Made by a program: the position numbers and the translations under genes. From contig NW_008246112.1 in the NCBI RefSeq assembly GCF_000281045.1, positions 325,436-389,435 on the forward strand: 64,000 nucleotides of DNA. The letters run 5' to 3'. Source of the DNA: Saprolegnia diclina VS20 (Eukaryota; Oomycota; Saprolegniomycetes; Saprolegniales; Saprolegniaceae). Of this stretch, positions 22,646 to 33,811 are shown piece after piece; positions within the stretch are counted from its first letter, which is position 1, and each line of letters begins with the position of its first letter. Below the pieces are notes generated by a model. The model was not told the DNA's origin. It worked only from the letters and a program-made list of their open reading frames with translations, and ran no database searches.

Positions 22646-24001
22646 ATGCGCGAGATCCTCTCCATTCACCTCGGCCAGGGCGGTATCCAGGTCGGTAACG
22701 CCTGCTGGGAGCTCTACTGCCTCGAGCATGGCATCCAGCCCGATGGCCAGATGCCCTCGGACAAGACGATCGGCGGTGGCGACGACGCCTTCAACACCTT
22801 CTTCAGCGAGACCGGCGCCGGCAAGCACGTCCCGCGCGCTGTCTTCGCCGATCTTGAACCCTCGGTCTGCGACGAAGTCCGCACAGGCACCTACCGCCAG
22901 CTCTACCACCCGGAGCAGATCATCTCGGGCAAGGAAGACGCCGCCAACAACTACGCCCGTGGTCACTACACGATCGGCAAGGAAATCGTCGATGCCATCT
23001 TGGACCGTGTGCGCAAGCTCGCGGACAGCTGCACGGGCCTCCAGGGCTTCATGGTCTTCAACGCTGTCGGCGGTGGTACCGGTTCGGGCCTCGGCTCGCT
23101 CCTCCTCGAGCGTCTCTCGGTCGACTATGGCCGCAAGTCGAAGCTCGGCTTCACGATCTACCCGTCGCCGCAGGTCTCGACGGCCGTTGTTGAACCGTAC
23201 AACTCGGTCTTGGCCACGCACTCGCTCCTCGAGCACACGGATGTGTCGATCCTCCTCGACAACGAAGCCATCTACGACATCTGCAAGCGCTCGCTCGACA
23301 TTGAGCGCCCGTCGTACACGAACCTCAACCGCTTGATCGCGCAGGTCATCTCGTCGCTCACGACGTCGCTCCGCTTCGATGGTTCGCTCAACGTCGATAT
23401 CACCGAGTTCCAGACGAACCTCGTCCCGTACCCGCGCATCCACTTCATGCTCTCGTCGTACGCGCCGGTAATCTCGGCCGAGAAGGCCTACCACGAGCAG
23501 CTCTCGGTCGCCGAGATCACCAACTCGTGCTTCGACCCGCTCTCGATGATGGCCAAGTGCGACCCGCGCCACGGCAAGTACATGGCGGCGTGCCTCATGT
23601 ACCGCGGTGATATCGTCCCCAAGGATGTCAACGCCGCCGTCGCGACCATCAAGACCAAGCGCACGATCCAGTTTGTCGACTGGTGCCCCACGGGCTTCAA
23701 GTGCGGCATCAACTACGAGCCGCCGACGGTCGTGCCCGGTGGCGATCTCGCCCGCGTCCAGCGCGCGTGCGCCATGATCTCCAACACGTCGGCCATCGCC
23801 GAGGTCTTCTCGCGCATCGACCACAAGTTCGACTTGATGTACGCCAAGCGCGCGTTCGTCCACTGGTATGTCGGCGAAGGCATGGAAGAAGGCGAGTTCT
23901 CGGAGGCCCGTGAAGATCTTGCTGCCCTCGAGAAGGACTACGAAGAGGTCTCGGCCGAAAGCCAGGACGGCGAGGACATGGACTACGGCGAGGAGTACTA
24001 A
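22646..24001 (+). CDS. TUBA: Alpha-tubulin, copy 2
   Basis: Intronless, 451 residues, nearly identical to copy 1 on the other strand. The same landmarks are present: [18 protein letters not shown] start, PSDKTIG with Lys40, GGGTGSG, and a C-terminal EEY. Copies differ at conservative sites such as V/A in AVF(V/A)DLEP and NSC/NAC near the start. The head-to-head arrangement implies an inverted duplication, with strong sequence conservation kept by selection or gene conversion. Sharing CCAAT boxes suggests joint or alternate regulation. Confidence 0.97.
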   Translation: MREILSIHLGQGGIQVGNACWELYCLEHGIQPDGQMPSDKTIGGGDDAFNTFFSETGAGKHVPRAVFADLEPSVCDEVRTGTYRQLYHPEQIISGKEDAANNYARGHYTIGKEIVDAILDRVRKLADSCTGLQGFMVFNAVGGGTGSGLGSLLLERLSVDYGRKSKLGFTIYPSPQVSTAVVEPYNSVLATHSLLEHTDVSILLDNEAIYDICKRSLDIERPSYTNLNRLIAQVISSLTTSLRFDGSLNVDITEFQTNLVPYPRIHFMLSSYAPVISAEKAYHEQLSVAEITNSCFDPLSMMAKCDPRHGKYMAACLMYRGDIVPKDVNAAVATIKTKRTIQFVDWCPTGFKCGINYEPPTVVPGGDLARVQRACAMISNTSAIAEVFSRIDHKFDLMYAKRAFVHWYVGEGMEEGEFSEAREDLAALEKDYEEVSAESQDGEDMDYGEEY

Positions 24002-24773
24002 ATGCTTTCTTCAACGAATACCCCCAGTTTTGAATTGGCCCAAAAGTCATCGTCTACACTGTCTTAATAGAGCTGAGAGCTGAGGTATCTCGAGGCTGCC
24101 GAGGCCGTTGGCATATTGCTTCTTGGACCGGGAGAATAGGAGTCGAGCAGAGGAGCCGGGCATTTGCATCTGTCGGTGCGTCGTACCGATTCCATCTACA
24201 CTGTACGCGGTACGTACATACATGCACTGCTGCACTGCACATGCTACTCCCAGCTGTGCTGCTCCTGCAAAGCCAACACAGGCCGGATCAGCACCTGCTC
24301 CATGCATAAGATGACTCAGAGGCGTCCGTGTGGACGTGCTGGCAGCTTCCTGCGGTCGGCCGCCGACCGATGTCGGTTTGTTTCGTTTGTTCGTGCAGTG
24401 CGTAGAGTCGCCACGTCGAGGATGCTGGTGAGCGTGGCAGGGACCAGTCCTCGGTTGCAATCTTCAAGGATTGGGCGTGCGACGAGGGCCACGAACGTGC
24501 CAGCTCAGCGCTCGCAAAGACACGCACGCCGCTGTACCTGGCCGGGACGGCGCCCGCGCACAGCACCGCCGCAGCGCGTCCTTGCACCCAAGGTCATCAT
24601 CGCGTACAGACTACGCATCGCCCGTTGCCTCGTGCGTCCGGCGTCGGTTCCGTAGCATCCGTCCGTTGCGCCTATCATCGCGGCTTGGTGATAAAATGGA
24701 GATGGCGGCCACAACATACATTCTCCAAGTGATCGCAGGAGGCGGAAATGAATAATTGGTCGCAGTGCTCAAA
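24002..24773. other. Intergenic region between alpha-tubulin and the thiol dioxygenase
   Basis: The 0.77 kb has short frames only, without family similarity. It probably contains the tubulin 3' untranslated region at its left end and the dioxygenase promoter at its right. Confidence 0.45.
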
Positions 24774-25643
24774 ATGGCCATTATCCAGAAGCTCCATCGC
24801 GCGGTGCTGCAGGCGGTCGGCGGCGGCCGTGGCCGCGCCCTTAGCCTCCAGGAAATCGAGCCGATCAAAGCGCTCTGCGATGCCATCCTGCCGATCCATG
24901 GTACGCCCGTGGATCTGGCGACGCTTCGCGACTCACTGCAACCTAGTCGGCCTCGACGTGCCGACGCCCGCGACCGCCGAGACGCTCTACCGTGGCTCCA
25001 AGGCGATTCGCTACATCCACATCTACGAAGACCGCGACGTCTCGATCGGGTACGTCGTCGTGCGCACTCTGCATGGTAGCCTCATCGATGCCTAGGATCT
25101 TTGTCCTGCCCCCCGGCGCCACGATCCCGCTGCACAACCACCCGGACATGAGCGTTGTCTCCCGGCTGCTCTACGGCTCGCTCCATGTGACGGCCTACGA
25201 CTTGGTGCCCGCCGAGGCCAACGATGCGTTCTGGGCCGCGCACGACCCGGGCGATGACCCGCCGTCCATTTGGCGGCGCAAGAAGAAACTCCTGCTTGCG
25301 CAGCAGCGGCAAGACCGCACGGTGCAAGCGCCGTACACTACCGAGCTCCTTCCGCACAAGGGCAACCTCCACGAGTTCACATCGGGCAGCGACATTGGCT
25401 GTGCGATCCTCGACGTGCTCACGCCCCCGTACGACCCAAGGTATGAGCCATTTCCATCTCGTACAGGCTTCATCGTCGATATATAGCCGTGGTCGCGACT
25501 GTACGTATTACCGCGTGGCAGCCGCACTGGAGCCCACGCCGGACGACAGCGACCCGATCGTTGCGCTCGAGGCCACGCCGGCGCCGCCCCACTCGTTTGA
25601 CATTGTCAACCTCGCATACCACGGTCCGCCCGTCCTTGAGTGA
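24774..25643 (+). CDS. ADO: Cysteine/cysteamine thiol dioxygenase (PCO/ADO family)
   Basis: Four exons (24774-24900, 24947-25049, 25096-25440, 25487-25643) with three introns of exactly 46 nt give 243 residues. The joined protein has the family order: helical N-terminus, VGLDVPTP, YIHIYEDRDVSIGIFVLPPG, then LHNHPDMSV with the iron-binding His pair of the cupin and a third His in GNLHEF. Animal ADO and plant PCO enzymes oxidise N-terminal cysteine (or cysteamine) with O2, which makes Cys-starting proteins unstable and works as an oxygen sensor. A free-living aquatic microbe could use it for hypoxia sensing (inference). The exact substrate cannot be told. Confidence 0.9.
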
Positions 25644-25906
25644 GCCCGACGATGGCACACCGACCGTCGCCAGTGTATAGAGATAGAGAACTAGATGTCG
25701 CCGCGATGTACGAGGCACCAGTCGCCGCGGCGATGGCCGCACCGACGTACCGTGGGCCTAATCGGAGGCGGTATACTCGTATAGTGTTGACAAGCGCGTT
25801 GGCCTCTGCAAGCCGCCGATGATGCATATCGAGTTACGCTACGTTTTACAGAAATGCGCTGTCGCCAACATGTCTATGGTTCACCAAAGACAGTTCGAAA
25901 CCCAGT

Positions 25907-28900
25907 CTAGTGCACGAGGTGCTCGTAGCGTGCGAGGAGCCGCGCAATAGGGCACTCGCGACGGTGTGCGCCGTGCTCGCCGTGGCATGCGACGCAGATG
26001 CTGGTTGCCAGCGCATCGAGGAGGTCGGCCGCGTCAGCCGCCCAGGCGTCAACATGATCGTTCTTGTCGCTGTAGTCCTCGAGGGCGAGCGGGTTTTCAT
26101 CGTCGTCGTTGCTGTCGTCAGTCTCGTCGAGGGGACTCCAGAGGTACCGCAGTTGCTGCACGAGGTGCACGTGGTGCGGCACCTGAAACGCCGCGCCCAG
26201 CACGCTCTTCTCTTGGCCCGTCGCCCACGCGTGCAGGTCGTGCTCGGGCGTCGCGTAGCCGCCGATCGCGCATTGGCCCACGATCGCCGCGAACGTCGGC
26301 ATGAGGTCCTCGATACGCAGAAGCGCATCGAGCAGCGCTTGCTGGACGCGGCTGAAGCCAAAGCTGGCTTTGGCCACGTTGTGCTCGGGTCGAAGCGGGT
26401 CTTCAACGACGACCACGTCGCCGGCGCCGTGCAGAAAACCGTCGACCAGTGGGATTAGGGGGCTACGCACGCGCGTCAGCGCCACCGACAGGCCGCATGA
26501 CGACGTACCCGCCGTGGGTGCTCCGGACGAACCACTGCTGCGGATCAAAGTCGCGGCCAAAGAGCTGCAAAAAGTGCAGGAGAAGCTCGCCGAGGTTGGG
26601 TCGGTGCGCGGGCGCGACCAGCTGTAAGGGGCGGAGCACGCTCGCGAGCAGCAGCGTCAGCGCGTACGACGAGAGACCGCCCGAGTAGCCTGGAAAATAT
26701 CAATCTATCGACGTCCAAATAAGACAAGCGGCGTACTGTCGTTGAGGTCGTGCTCTAGTAGCAGCTGCTTGAGCACGAGCATGAGCGGAGGCAGCTCGGG
26801 CAAGACTGACACGAGGCGCTGGACGTACATGCACGTCTCGATGCCGCGGTGCTGCGGCTGGTCAAAGCTGATGTCGAGTCGGATGACGCCCTGCGCGTCA
26901 CCAAACGACGAGGGTACGGCGGCGGTTGTCACTTTTACAAGCGGAATCGTTGTGCGCTCAATGACCTGGATCGCCTGCACCCAGGGTTCGTGCCGAAGGA
27001 GCGACGCCAGAAGCTCGACGCTCGAGGTGCGCTTGCGGTCGTACGCGGCGCCGGTGATGAGCAGGTCTACGTCCGACTTGGGGCAGCTCAGGCCGGTTGC
27101 GAACGAGCCAAAGACGTGGACCTCGGCGTTGGGCCAGAGCCGCGCAACACACTCCTATTGCAGATATCCAAGATAGCAAGAATACTATCCAAGATCGTGG
27201 ATACTTTGAGGTGCGTCACGACACAAATCTGCCACGGGCGACGGCGACTCACAATGTCCTGGAGCATGGCGTACATGTCAAGTATGTCATCGTGAAGCGC
27301 GAGCGTGAACGTCTCGACGAGTGACGCGTCCGATCGCAGCACAGCTACGTGTGTTGTGGTGACGCGCCACGCAACGAAGCATGACATACCCATCGACGAC
27401 GATGACATCGGCGGCATCACCAAGTAGTCGTCGTTGGCGTCCGGCAGCTGGTACACTTGACAGCTACTGTCACCACTCGAGCACGTTGACGCGGTCTCGG
27501 GCGACTGGACCACGAACGTTGGTGACGACGGGTTGAGCTTGGACGATGCGCTCGTGACGGGCGCTGTCGCGTCCTCCTCCATGTCCACGCGGTCGTCGCC
27601 ATATGTGTCGTTGCTGTGGCGGCTCGTTGCGGGCGAGGTCGCAGCCTTCTTCTCGCCCCGCTTCTTGCTTTTCGGGCGCCGGGTTTTGGCCGGCTTGGGT
27701 CCACTGTCCTTGGTGCGAAGCAAGCGCGCCGACTTTTGCTCTGTCGCCGCCGCCTACGTGCTGTACGTGGGACCGCGGAATGGTTATGGTATGAGTCGTA
27801 CTTGGAGATCGTGGCCAATCTCGCGTGCGACCAAGTCGATCGCCGTGCCGCACCGACTCAGCGTCGATGTATACAGCGACTCGGCGACGAAGCGTGCGTC
27901 ATTGAGCACGTTGTTTTCGAGCTCGTCGAGGAGCTGGTGGCCAGCCAAGTGCAGCAGCATCTCGCTCTCGGGGATGTCGGCAGCGTTGCGGAGGCGCTGG
28001 ATCCGCTCAGGCATTGGAGAGGTGAGCAGTTCTTTCTGGTCGGCCTCGGACGTGTGTTCCCAGAGCCAAAGCAGGCGATCAAACCGCGCCGAGAGCGTCA
28101 GCGAGCGCGCCACCGTGCCCCGAAACACCTCGATCAAGTGCTCGAGGACGCGCAGCGCCACGAACGCCGACAAGGTCGTGGCCTCGGGGTGCCTACGCTG
28201 GTGCTCGAACGCCGATGGTGGTCCTGACACGATAACGTACGCAGATCGCCTGTCATCTTGACACCCCGGTGGACCCAGCCGACGGTATCCGTGTTGCAAG
28301 ACCTGTCATTTGGTGACGCTAAGAGGATGTGTATGGCGATAGAAGACGTACGAGCTCGAGCAAGTGCTGGAAGGCGCCTTGGCGTATGCAGCCGCTGCGC
28401 TTGATCCAGCACCCGTCCGCGTACGTATCGTGGTCCCATAGCCGTACGCTGGCGAGGAGTTGGCGGCTTGCCGACATGAATGCTGCGTTCGCACTAGGTT
28501 CCAGGTGTCAGCGACAGGACGTGTCGACAAGAACGGACCGTGGCGACGCTGTCGTCTCGTCCACCGCCGAAGCGTGCAACGAGGCCCACGGCACAAACGC
28601 ACAGCGCTCGAGCAGCGGCGTAGTCGGCTTTGGATCGCGCTGCTTGCCTCGACTAAACGACAAATTGATCGAGTCGCAACAAGAGGCAGGTATGCTTACC
28701 TTGGCTTCTTGGTGGTGTTGGCATCCACGGTGCTGGGCACGACGAGGAAGACGCCTACGCAGAGTTGTCCAGACTTGGGCTTGCGGCTCCGACATACCAT
28801 CTTCGTGCTTGCGGTCGAGGACGACCGAGTGCAAGGTCCGCAGCATACCGATCCACGGCGCATCGACAAAGCAAAGCACCTACTCGTCGCCTGAGCTCCT

Positions 28901-29098
28901 GTCGGGTGATCGTCGGAGTACGTCGTGCTGGTCTTCGTAGCCCAAGGCTTCAAACCACGCCCACATTGGCGCCCAGTGCGCGGGCGACGTCGCGGCGTAT
29001 GGATGCCGCGGGGCGTCCGCGTACTGCGGCAGTGTCAGAGAGCGTACGTGGCGCTCCAGCATTGGCGAGCGCGGTGGCCGGCCCAGCGCAGACGCCAT
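25907..29098 (-). CDS. TRF4/PAPD5-type terminal nucleotidyltransferase with long novel N-terminus
   Basis: Ten exons: 28922-29098, 28798-28879, 28700-28754, 28539-28652, 28352-28493, 27802-28302, 27253-27753, 26737-27154, 26509-26689 and 25907-26462. Introns are 42-98 nt. The sum is 2727 nt, or 908 residues in one frame. The polymerase part starts near residue 500: DILDMYAMLQDI, LWPNAEVHVFGSFATGL, and SDVDLL with the catalytic Asp pair near 550. SYSGGLSSYALTLLL and the PAP-associated region with VEDPLRPEHNVAK follow. This family adds short A tails to nuclear RNAs for exosome decay or mixed tails to mRNA. Residues 1 to about 490 match nothing I recognise. The donor GTCCGT of intron 4 is weak, so the N-terminal exons are less certain. 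Confidence 0.82.
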
Positions 29099-29958
29099 GA
29101 CACTAGTGAGTGCTCGACCTTTCTGGGCGCAAGATATGTTCCACGCGACGGTGCGCACCTCGTTTTAACGACTACAACGATAAGGGTTACGCACTAAGAT
29201 CGTGTTTAAACCCATGGAGAAGAGCATTCTTGGCTGAAATCGAGGTCCGTCGAAATTCGAGCAACTACAAGCCTTCGATATTCTAAAAATAGATTGCTAC
29301 ATGAGCAAGAAGAGAATCTCTTCTTGTTAATGAGCTGCACCCTGTACGGTGGAGGGTGGACCAACCAACGCTATCGTCCATGGCGGAAAGGTGGCTGCGG
29401 CCCCTAGCAGCTTGGAAACGGACGCTGACGACGCAGTAGACTAGTAGGATGACCCACAACATTGCCCGAACATGCGATTCGCATCCGCGCAAGGCCAACA
29501 AAGTAGATAATGCCCAATGTCTGTATGCTTCAACGTGCGGCGGCTTAGCTGGGATTTGAGCTCGGATGCATGTTTTTGTGTGCTATGGCCAAGGGAAATC
29601 GGGTCTGGCCATGGTCACTAGCACCGTACGACTAGTAACGTTAGTACACGATGTGTGTCTATGGCACGACTGCCATTCGATCTACCACGACAGCGGTAAA
29701 GGTCAGCACGGTGTGGGGAAGCTGCTGCTTGGGCTTTGAACAACTGACAGGTCGGGGACGCTGTGGAACACTGACGGTACAGCTGCAGGAGCGGTTTCGC
29801 GCCACGGCGAGACCTGTCGTGTGATTGGCTGTTCAATTGCGCTGTGTGGCCAATCCTGTCCACACAAGGCGCTGCATTTTAGCCAATGAAAAAGGGTGGA
29901 GACGGCCACCCAATTCCGACTGCTTGGTGGAACGAGTGAATTGGAGCCGACGTCGTGG
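29099..29958. promoter_or_regulatory. Divergent upstream region of the nucleotidyltransferase and Nup155, with CCAAT boxes
   Basis: CCAAT boxes lie at 29850-29854 and 29883-29887, and an inverted one at 29824-29828, all within 140 bases of the Nup155 start at 29959. The remaining 0.7 kb has no supported gene. Confidence 0.5.
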
Positions 29959-32900
29959 ATGAGCACCTACGCCCTGAGCGGACGCGAACGAGAGACCGCG
30001 CGCCTCGAGCGCTCGATCGCCGAGCTGCGCCGCGTGGCCAGCCAGACGTACGAGCAGGACAAGGCCACGGACCTCCTCTCGCGGCTCCGCCAAGCCTCGT
30101 CCGGCGACAGCACATATATCCAGGAAGACGCGACATCGCGATGGAACGCGCAGGTCCAGCCGACATCTGACATTAGCCCATGGCCGCCGGCGCTGCGACC
30201 GCTGGTTTCGTCGCCCGGCGCCAAGTTTGGCCTCTTCAAAGCTCTCAAGCACGCATGGCTCATCGCTGGCCCGACCGTGTACCTCTGGGACTATACGTCG
30301 TCCAAGGGCACCATCGTCACGTGCCCCGCGATGCCCGATCCCGTGCTCGCATGCGGCGTCACGCAGCCGCTGAGCGGCTCGCTGTTTAGCGACGTTGTCC
30401 AGCACCTTTTGGTGGTCGTCACCGAGACGGAAGTCCGCGTTCTCGCGTTGGTCGCTGACAAGACCACGGGTAGCTTCAAGGTGCAGGATACGCTCATGAA
30501 CGCGCCGCTTCCGTCGACGACGCTGCTCTCGACAGTCGTGTGCACGCCGTCACGACGCATCTTGCTCGGCGGCGTCGACGGCGCGCTCTACGAGTATGTC
30601 TACCATCCCCATTTGCCCAAGCCGCCGACGACCGAGAAGGCGCGCTCGGTGCGCGTCGCCACGTCGCACTGGAACCAGTACCTCCCGCCGCTCGTGCGCG
30701 ATCTGCTCGCCCCCGCGCGGTCGGCGATCACGCAGCTGCTCTACGACGACGCGCGCCACGTTATCTACGCGCTGCATTCGTCCGGACACGTCTCGGTCTA
30801 CGATGCGCGCACCAAGGACATTGTATGTGTCACGTACACGATCATCGACGCGTCCATCGTGTCGCTGAGTCTCGTGAGTGACGGCGACGCGTCAATCCAC
30901 GCGGTCGCCATCACGTCGGCGGGTGTCCGGCTCTTCCTCTCGACCTCGCAGACGCTGCACGGGCCGCCCGACACGTGCATGGTTGTGTTTACGCGGCCGC
31001 CGCCGCCCTGCGTCACCGTTGTGGACCGTGCGGTCTATGCGTCCGGCGTCTCGTTCTTTGGGCACAAGTCGACGCTCGTGTCGGCGGCGGCCGACGTGGG
31101 CCTCGCCACGTCGTACCGCGAGCTCGTACGGTCGCACGCGCTCCTTGGTGGGCACATGGTCGTCGAAGAAACCTCGGTCGTCCTCGCTTCGCCCGCGGGG
31201 CTGCCGTCGCTCAAGCGCAGCGCGTCGGGCGCGTCTCTGCCGTCGTCACTGGACTTTTTACGCATCAGCCGCCACGAACTCTCGACGCAGTTTACATCGA
31301 CGACGCCGCGGGCGTTTGTGTCGCTCTCGGAAGGCGGCGTGCAGTGCTGGCACAAGCAGCGCCCGCTCGACCACCTCCGGCACGTCCTCACGCACGCACC
31401 GGGTCCGCTCACGCGCTCGTCGCCCATGGTCGCGTCGTACGGGCCCCATGCAATTGCGTGCATGCTCTTTGCTCTGGCCTGCGATCCATCGCCGCCGCGC
31501 CCGCCGGCGCACCTCATGTCGCTTGTGTTTGACATTGGCGGCCACCCGGACGGCAGCGCGCACTCGGACCACTACAACGGCCTCGTGCGCGTCCTCGTGC
31601 GCTTTCTCAGCGGCATTTGGCACGCCGCGCTTGCCAAGGCGACGACCAAGGGCGCGGCGTCGGCGACGTTTACGCCGGCCTTGTCGAAAGACGAGATTGC
31701 GCGGCCACGCGATTTGCTCTGTCGTCTCAAGCAGCTCTTGGAGCACGTGGCCGTGCCGTACGCTGTCGCGGTCCATGCCACGTCGTCGTCGTCGTCCGAT
31801 GGTAGCATGATTGCGACCGAGCAGCGGGCGCTGCAGGACATCCACGCGCTTCTCGGGCGCTGCATTGGCGCGTGCGAAGGCCTCCTCTTGGTCTACGCGC
31901 ACCCGACCGCGTTCAGCCATGTGGCCAACCTTGCCTTCTACGACGTCGTGTGCACGGAGCTTGGCGCCAAGGCGCTCCAAGCTATGCTGCGCGACGTCGC
32001 CAAAGAGACGCCGTTGGTGGTGCCGACCGCGCTCGCGCGCTGCAGTGCGTTTTTTACTTTGGTGGACGCTGGCGTGTTCCAGGGCACGGACGCGCTGACG
32101 CGGGCCAAGGCGGCGGCGACGCCGTCGGCGCGGGACGCTGCGTTGAACGAGTCGCTCACCAAGCTCGTGGCGGCGGCGCCCACGTGGCCCCCCACCGCCG
32201 AGACCATCGAGCACCTTGGTCGCATCGCCAAGGACTATGAGCTCTGTTCGTTCTGGAAGGGCCTCGTGGGCCTCGCCGTGGCGGTCGCTGCGCGCTGGCC
32301 GCTGCACTCGGCCGACCAGAAGGCATGCTACAGCGGTGTCCTGGATGCCCTCGCGCACGTGGCCGAGCACAACGACGTGGCGTCGGCACAGTCGATTGTC
32401 GGTCTTGTGGTCGGTACGACTGACGTGCACCTGCAACAAGTTGTGCTGGAATGGGTCGTCTCGAAAGGGCACAAGACGTGGCTGCTTCACTGCCCATTGA
32501 CGCCGACAGTGCGGACGGTCTTGGCGGCCGACGTCGACTGGCTCGCCGCGCTCTGCTTGGAGCACCACGAGTACGAAGAGGCTGCGACGGTGCTCTGGAA
32601 GGCGGCGCATGACGTCAGCGCCACGCACAGCATTGGCGACCGCACGGCCTGGGTCGCACGCGCCCTCAGCAGCATCCAGCACACAACCAACGCCCAGCAC
32701 GCCAAGGACATTCAAGATGCACTCGACGTTTTTCAGACGCAGGTATGTACTTTCTATCAATGTATCAATGTCTCAACTGGACGAGCATAGACGCGGCTGG
32801 CGACGGCGTTCCGGCAGCACAACCTCGGGTCCGACGCCGTGCGACACACACTCGAGTTTGAGATTCTCGACATGTCGACCTTGTACCACGAGTATGCGAT

Positions 32901-33605
32901 GCCGTACGAGCGCTACGAAGACTGCCTCCGCATCATGCACGCGTGCCGCTTCTACGTACGCGTTCCATTGTTTCATGGCCGTATCAATCTTTCAACGAAA
33001 TAGGAACCCGAGACGATTGTGATGCTGTGGAAGAAGGCCTTGTACTCGCTGCTGCCGCAAGTCGCCGACCGCGACGCTGCTGCGCCCATTGCCAAGTGGC
33101 TCGACGAGGCATATGCGGCCGCGGGCCTTGGCGACATCGTGTCCATGTCGAGTGCATTTGAAGCCTGCGAGTGGACGCGGAGCGTGAGTCATCTCGTTGT
33201 GTCGCTGGGCCGCGCGCTGCACCCGTCGCCGGTCTTTCCGATCGAGTGGCTTATCACGGAAGTCGAGACGATCGCGATGCACGCGTGGTCGCTCGGGCAC
33301 CACACGTCGCCGTTCACGCCCGTGCATCTGTTCGTCGACCTGGGCATGCCGGCTTCGGACGTGCTGGCATGGTACTTGCACCTCTTTGGCAGCAGCACGG
33401 ACGCCGCATTCAAGGTCCAGCTGCTCTGGAGCCTTCTGGCGCTGCGCCCGGGTGTCCCGACGTTGCCGTCGACGTACCAAGACACGATGGCACATGCCCG
33501 CAACTGGCTCGTCACGCACGCCCCCGGTACGATCTTACACTTTTGCGATTGTTGATGGTCTTGTATGTAGACCAAGTGGACCTTGTCGCGCAGCTTCTCG
33601 CGTAG
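29959..33605 (+). CDS. NUP155: Nucleoporin Nup155 (Nup157/170 family)
   Basis: Four exons (29959-32742, 32791-32955, 33004-33526, 33571-33605; introns 48, 48 and 44 nt) give 1168 residues, shorter than the roughly 1390 of animal and yeast members. The N-terminal beta-propeller part includes LRPLVSSPGAKFGLF and AWLIAGPTVYLWDY around residues 70-105. The C-terminal part is alpha-solenoid, with LYHEYAMPYERYEDCLRIM after the first intron. The protein is an inner-ring scaffold of the nuclear pore. I use the ATG at 29959; the frame is open further upstream without an ATG. The last exon holds only 11 residues, so the C-terminus could be longer by alternative splicing. Confidence 0.88.
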
Positions 33606-33811
33606 TGGGACTTGAAAGATAAGAGGAGCCCTGTGATTCACTTGGGTGCGTGGGTGTTGTGGGGCTTGTGCGTCTGCAAGCACACCGGACCGAAGCCAAC
33701 CGCCGTTGACGTGGAACTGCTCTTTGATACGACACTGGGTTGTTGGGCCAAGATGGTGCAGGCGCCGACCACAGACGCCACGCAACTTGGGGAAAACACG
33801 CTGTTACCGAC

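Noticed and set aside
27155-27252. 98-nt intron in the nucleotidyltransferase read as coding (retained)
   Set aside because: It is open in one frame but the inserted sequence would disrupt the helix before LWPNAEVHVFGSF, and the donor GTGAGT and acceptor TAG are good; splicing fits the family better.
31258-32760. 500-residue minus-strand frame within Nup155
   Set aside because: Antisense shadow of a strongly supported coding exon.
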